A DNA stretch of 64,000 nucleotides. Origin: Streptomyces paludis (GTDB taxonomy: Bacteria > Actinomycetota > Actinomycetes > Streptomycetales > Streptomycetaceae). The stretch is from the NCBI RefSeq assembly GCF_003344965.1, contig NZ_CP031194.1:5518001-5582000 (forward strand), written 5' to 3'. Each line of letters begins with the position of its first letter. Within the stretch, counting starts at the first letter, position 1. Below the pieces are notes generated by a model that was given only the letters and a program-made list of their open reading frames with translations, was not told where the DNA came from and searched no databases. Shown piece after piece: positions 62,040 to 64,000 of this stretch. The position numbers and the translations under genes were made by a program.

Positions 62040-64000
62040 ATGCAGCAGCGGAACGCGCGGCGGAACAAGCCGCGGTACCGGCCGTCGGGGAAGCTGCGGA
62101 AGACGCTGCTGGGCGGTGGCGCCCTCGTGGTGCTCCTCGGCCTCAACGCCCCCGCCGCCTACTCCTTCGCCGCCGAGAAGTACCACGCGTACAAGATCGC
62201 CCAGCCCGGCTACAAGCAGCGCTACGGCTCCTGGTCGATGCTCGACGTCCCCAAGAAGTTCCGTACGAACGCGATCCACGCGGCCCTGCTGCACAGCGGC
62301 AAGGTGCTGATCGTCGCGGGCTCCGGCAACAACCAGCGGAAGTTCGACGAGGGCTCCTTCGACACCATCCTCTGGAACCCGGCCGACAACTCCTTCAAGC
62401 GGATCCCCACCCCCGAGGACTTCTTCTGCGCCGGCCACTCCCAGCTCCCCGACGGACGGCTGCTGGTGGCGGGCGGCACCGCGCGCTACGAGGTCCTCGA
62501 CGGCGAGGTCAGCCGGGCCGGCGGCGGTATGCGCGTCAAGAACGAGAGCCCGGACCGGGCCCACACGTTCAAGAAGGGCACCCGCTTCCGCTCCCCGTCG
62601 GGCATCGAGTACGTCTCCACCACCGACGTCACCGTCCCCAAGGCCAAGAAGGAGTTCCAGGTCGGCTACGGCAAGAGCGGCCGGATGCTGCCCTGGCGGA
62701 CCAAGATCACGGCCGGCGAGGCCCGGGTCTTCGTGGAAGCCGTCGACAAGGGCCCCCAGGCGCTCACCACCCAGGCCGCCCAGTACGAGATCCTCGGCCT
62801 CAAGGGCAAGGACGCCGACAACCTCTACGGCCTCGCGCAGAAACTCACCACCGAGAAGCAGGACTTCCAGGGCATCAAGTCGGCCTACGAGTTCGACCCC
62901 AGGGCCGAGAAGTACGTCCCCGTCGACCCGATGCGCGAAGCCCGCTGGTACCCCACCCTCGTCACCCTGGACGACGGCAAGGTCCTCGCCGTCTCCGGCC
63001 TGGACGATGTCGGCGCCGTGGTCACCGGCGACAACGAGCTGTACGACCCGGCGACCAAGAAGTGGTCCCCGGGCCCCGCCCGCTACTTCCCCACCTACCC
63101 CGCGCTCTTCCTCACCAAGGGCGGCAAACTCTTCTACTCCGGCTCCAACGCCGGTTACGGGCCCGCCGACAAGGGCCGGCAGCCGGGGCTCTGGGACCTG
63201 AAGCGGAACACCTTCACCAAGGTCGACGGGCTCACCGACGCCGACCAGACCGAGACCTCCGCCTCCCTGATGCTGCCCCCGGTCCAGGACCAGCGGGTGA
63301 TGCTGCTGGGCGGCGGCGGGGTCGGCGAGTCGCCCCGGTCCACCGCCCGTACGGCCATCGTCGACCTCAACCGCGACAGCCCCGCCTTCACGGCCGGCCC
63401 GAAGCTGCCGCAGGGCACCCGCTACCTCAGCAGCGTGCTCCTCCCCGACGACACGGTCTTCACCACCGGCGGCTCCTCCGGCTACCGGGGCCGCAGCGCC
63501 AGCGACATCCTCAAGGCGCAGTTCTACGACCCCAAGGCCAACGTCTTCCGGCCGGCCGCCGACCCCACCGTCGGCCGCAACTACCACTCCGAGGCGCTGC
63601 TGCTCCCGGACGGCCGGGTCGTCACCTTCGGCTCCGACCCGCTCTTCAACGACGCCGACAACACCAAACTCGGCACCTTCGAACAGCGGGTGGAGATCTA
63701 CACCCCGCCCTATCTCCAGGGCGACAAGGGCAAGAAGGAGAACCGCCCGTCCCTCGGCTCCGGTCCCGACCGGCTCGACGCCAAGGGCCGCGCCACCTTC
63801 CGCACCCCCCACCCGGAGCGCATCGCGAAGGCCCGTCTGATGCGCCCCAGCGCCGTCACCCACACGACGGACGTGGAACAGCGCTCCGTTGACCTCAAGA
63901 TCGGCAAGGCCAAGGGCGCGGTGACCATCGAGGCGCCCAATGACCGGGCGATGGTGCCCCCGGGCTGGTACATGCTCTTCGCCACGGACACGGCGGGCGT
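62040..64000 (+). CDS. glxA: radical copper oxidase GlxA, 3' end cut by the window
   Basis: Galactose oxidase-like enzyme, 653 residues visible. One N-terminal membrane helix (LLGGGALVVLLGLNAPAAYSF) anchors it outside the cell. The Cys of the Tyr-Cys cofactor is Cys130 (DFFCAGHSQLPDG) and the Tyr is Tyr304 (EARWYPTL). The axial Tyr and a copper His are in RNYHSEALLLPDGR, the second His in AVTHTTDVEQR. Kelch-type blades fill the rest. It oxidises a glycan made by CslA and is needed for glycan deposition at tips (S. lividans work). The ATG at 62040 follows AGGAGGG. Confidence 0.93.
   Translation, partial: MQQRNARRNKPRYRPSGKLRKTLLGGGALVVLLGLNAPAAYSFAAEKYHAYKIAQPGYKQRYGSWSMLDVPKKFRTNAIHAALLHSGKVLIVAGSGNNQRKFDEGSFDTILWNPADNSFKRIPTPEDFFCAGHSQLPDGRLLVAGGTARYEVLDGEVSRAGGGMRVKNESPDRAHTFKKGTRFRSPSGIEYVSTTDVTVPKAKKEFQVGYGKSGRMLPWRTKITAGEARVFVEAVDKGPQALTTQAAQYEILGLKGKDADNLYGLAQKLTTEKQDFQGIKSAYEFDPRAEKYVPVDPMREARWYPTLVTLDDGKVLAVSGLDDVGAVVTGDNELYDPATKKWSPGPARYFPTYPALFLTKGGKLFYSGSNAGYGPADKGRQPGLWDLKRNTFTKVDGLTDADQTETSASLMLPPVQDQRVMLLGGGGVGESPRSTARTAIVDLNRDSPAFTAGPKLPQGTRYLSSVLLPDDTVFTTGGSSGYRGRSASDILKAQFYDPKANVFRPAADPTVGRNYHSEALLLPDGRVVTFGSDPLFNDADNTKLGTFEQRVEIYTPPYLQGDKGKKENRPSLGSGPDRLDAKGRATFRTPHPERIAKARLMRPSAVTHTTDVEQRSVDLKIGKAKGAVTIEAPNDRAMVPPGWYMLFATDTAG

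Overview
The window is high-GC actinobacterial chromosome, almost certainly Streptomyces. Codon third positions are nearly all G or C and GTG/TTG starts are frequent. The gene order matches, from memory, the conserved Streptomyces core around S. coelicolor SCO5356-SCO5411: homoserine kinase, rho, rpmE, prfA, prmC, the atp operon, a chitinase with its two-component system, nucS, filP, scy, meaB and absC. Locus numbers are recalled, not looked up. No tRNA, rRNA, CRISPR array, transposase or phage gene was seen.

Layout. 1-8752: end of thrB, rho, an LCP cell-wall ligase, rpmE-prfA-prmC (translation and its termination), a threonylcarbamoyl-AMP synthase and a phosphatase-like protein whose catalytic Cys is Ser. 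8753-14435: an accessory island. It opens with about 1.2 kb of gene-free repeat DNA (two inverted arms of about 420 bp, a partial third copy and an embedded 62-bp palindromic core). It then carries an alpha/beta hydrolase, a TPR regulator coupled to an acetyltransferase, an anti-sigma-like ATPase behind a possible 18-codon leader ORF, a 39-residue Gly/Asp/Cys-rich peptide gene and an unknown 135-residue protein. 14436-25317: an atypical serine hydroxymethyltransferase-like enzyme, a WecA-type GlcNAc-1-phosphate transferase and the complete atpIBEFHAGDC operon, with a Rex-like operator upstream and structured spacers inside.

25439-32974: DUF2550 protein, secreted chitinase with a clear promoter and paired DasR-type boxes, the chiS-chiR pair, a small membrane protein, and an MFS exporter divergent from a LacI regulator across a 30-bp perfect palindrome. 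32982-41396: cobalamin adenosyltransferase, 3-hydroxybutyryl-CoA dehydrogenase, a STAS protein, a large membrane-anchored NTPase-like protein with an Arg in the P-loop, two 88-bp palindromic elements, the mismatch endonuclease NucS, an SCO5389-family protein, an LLM oxidoreductase and a zinc-ribbon protein. 41421-50383: two tandem ATPase/permease ABC modules, then the polar-growth coiled-coil proteins FilP and Scy.

50543-53400: methylmalonyl-CoA epimerase, thiolase and MeaB, which with the adenosyltransferase form a B12-dependent acyl-CoA theme. 53476-56922: an Asp-rich PepSY protein divergent from an OmpR/EnvZ-type pair, then the MarR regulator AbsC. 57071-59096: three overlapping AIM24 genes. 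59353-60011: DUF3817 and a thiamine-binding protein. 60140-end: the cellulose-synthase-like gene cslA followed by glxA, a radical copper oxidase cut by the window edge. These two act together in tip glycan synthesis. From memory they lie elsewhere in S. coelicolor, so a rearrangement or second copy is possible.

The least explained parts are the 8.75-14.4 kb island, the two palindromic elements at 38.1-38.4 kb, the Ser-for-Cys phosphatase, the divergent SHMT, and the matching Asp-rich tracts of the PepSY protein and its neighbouring histidine kinase.
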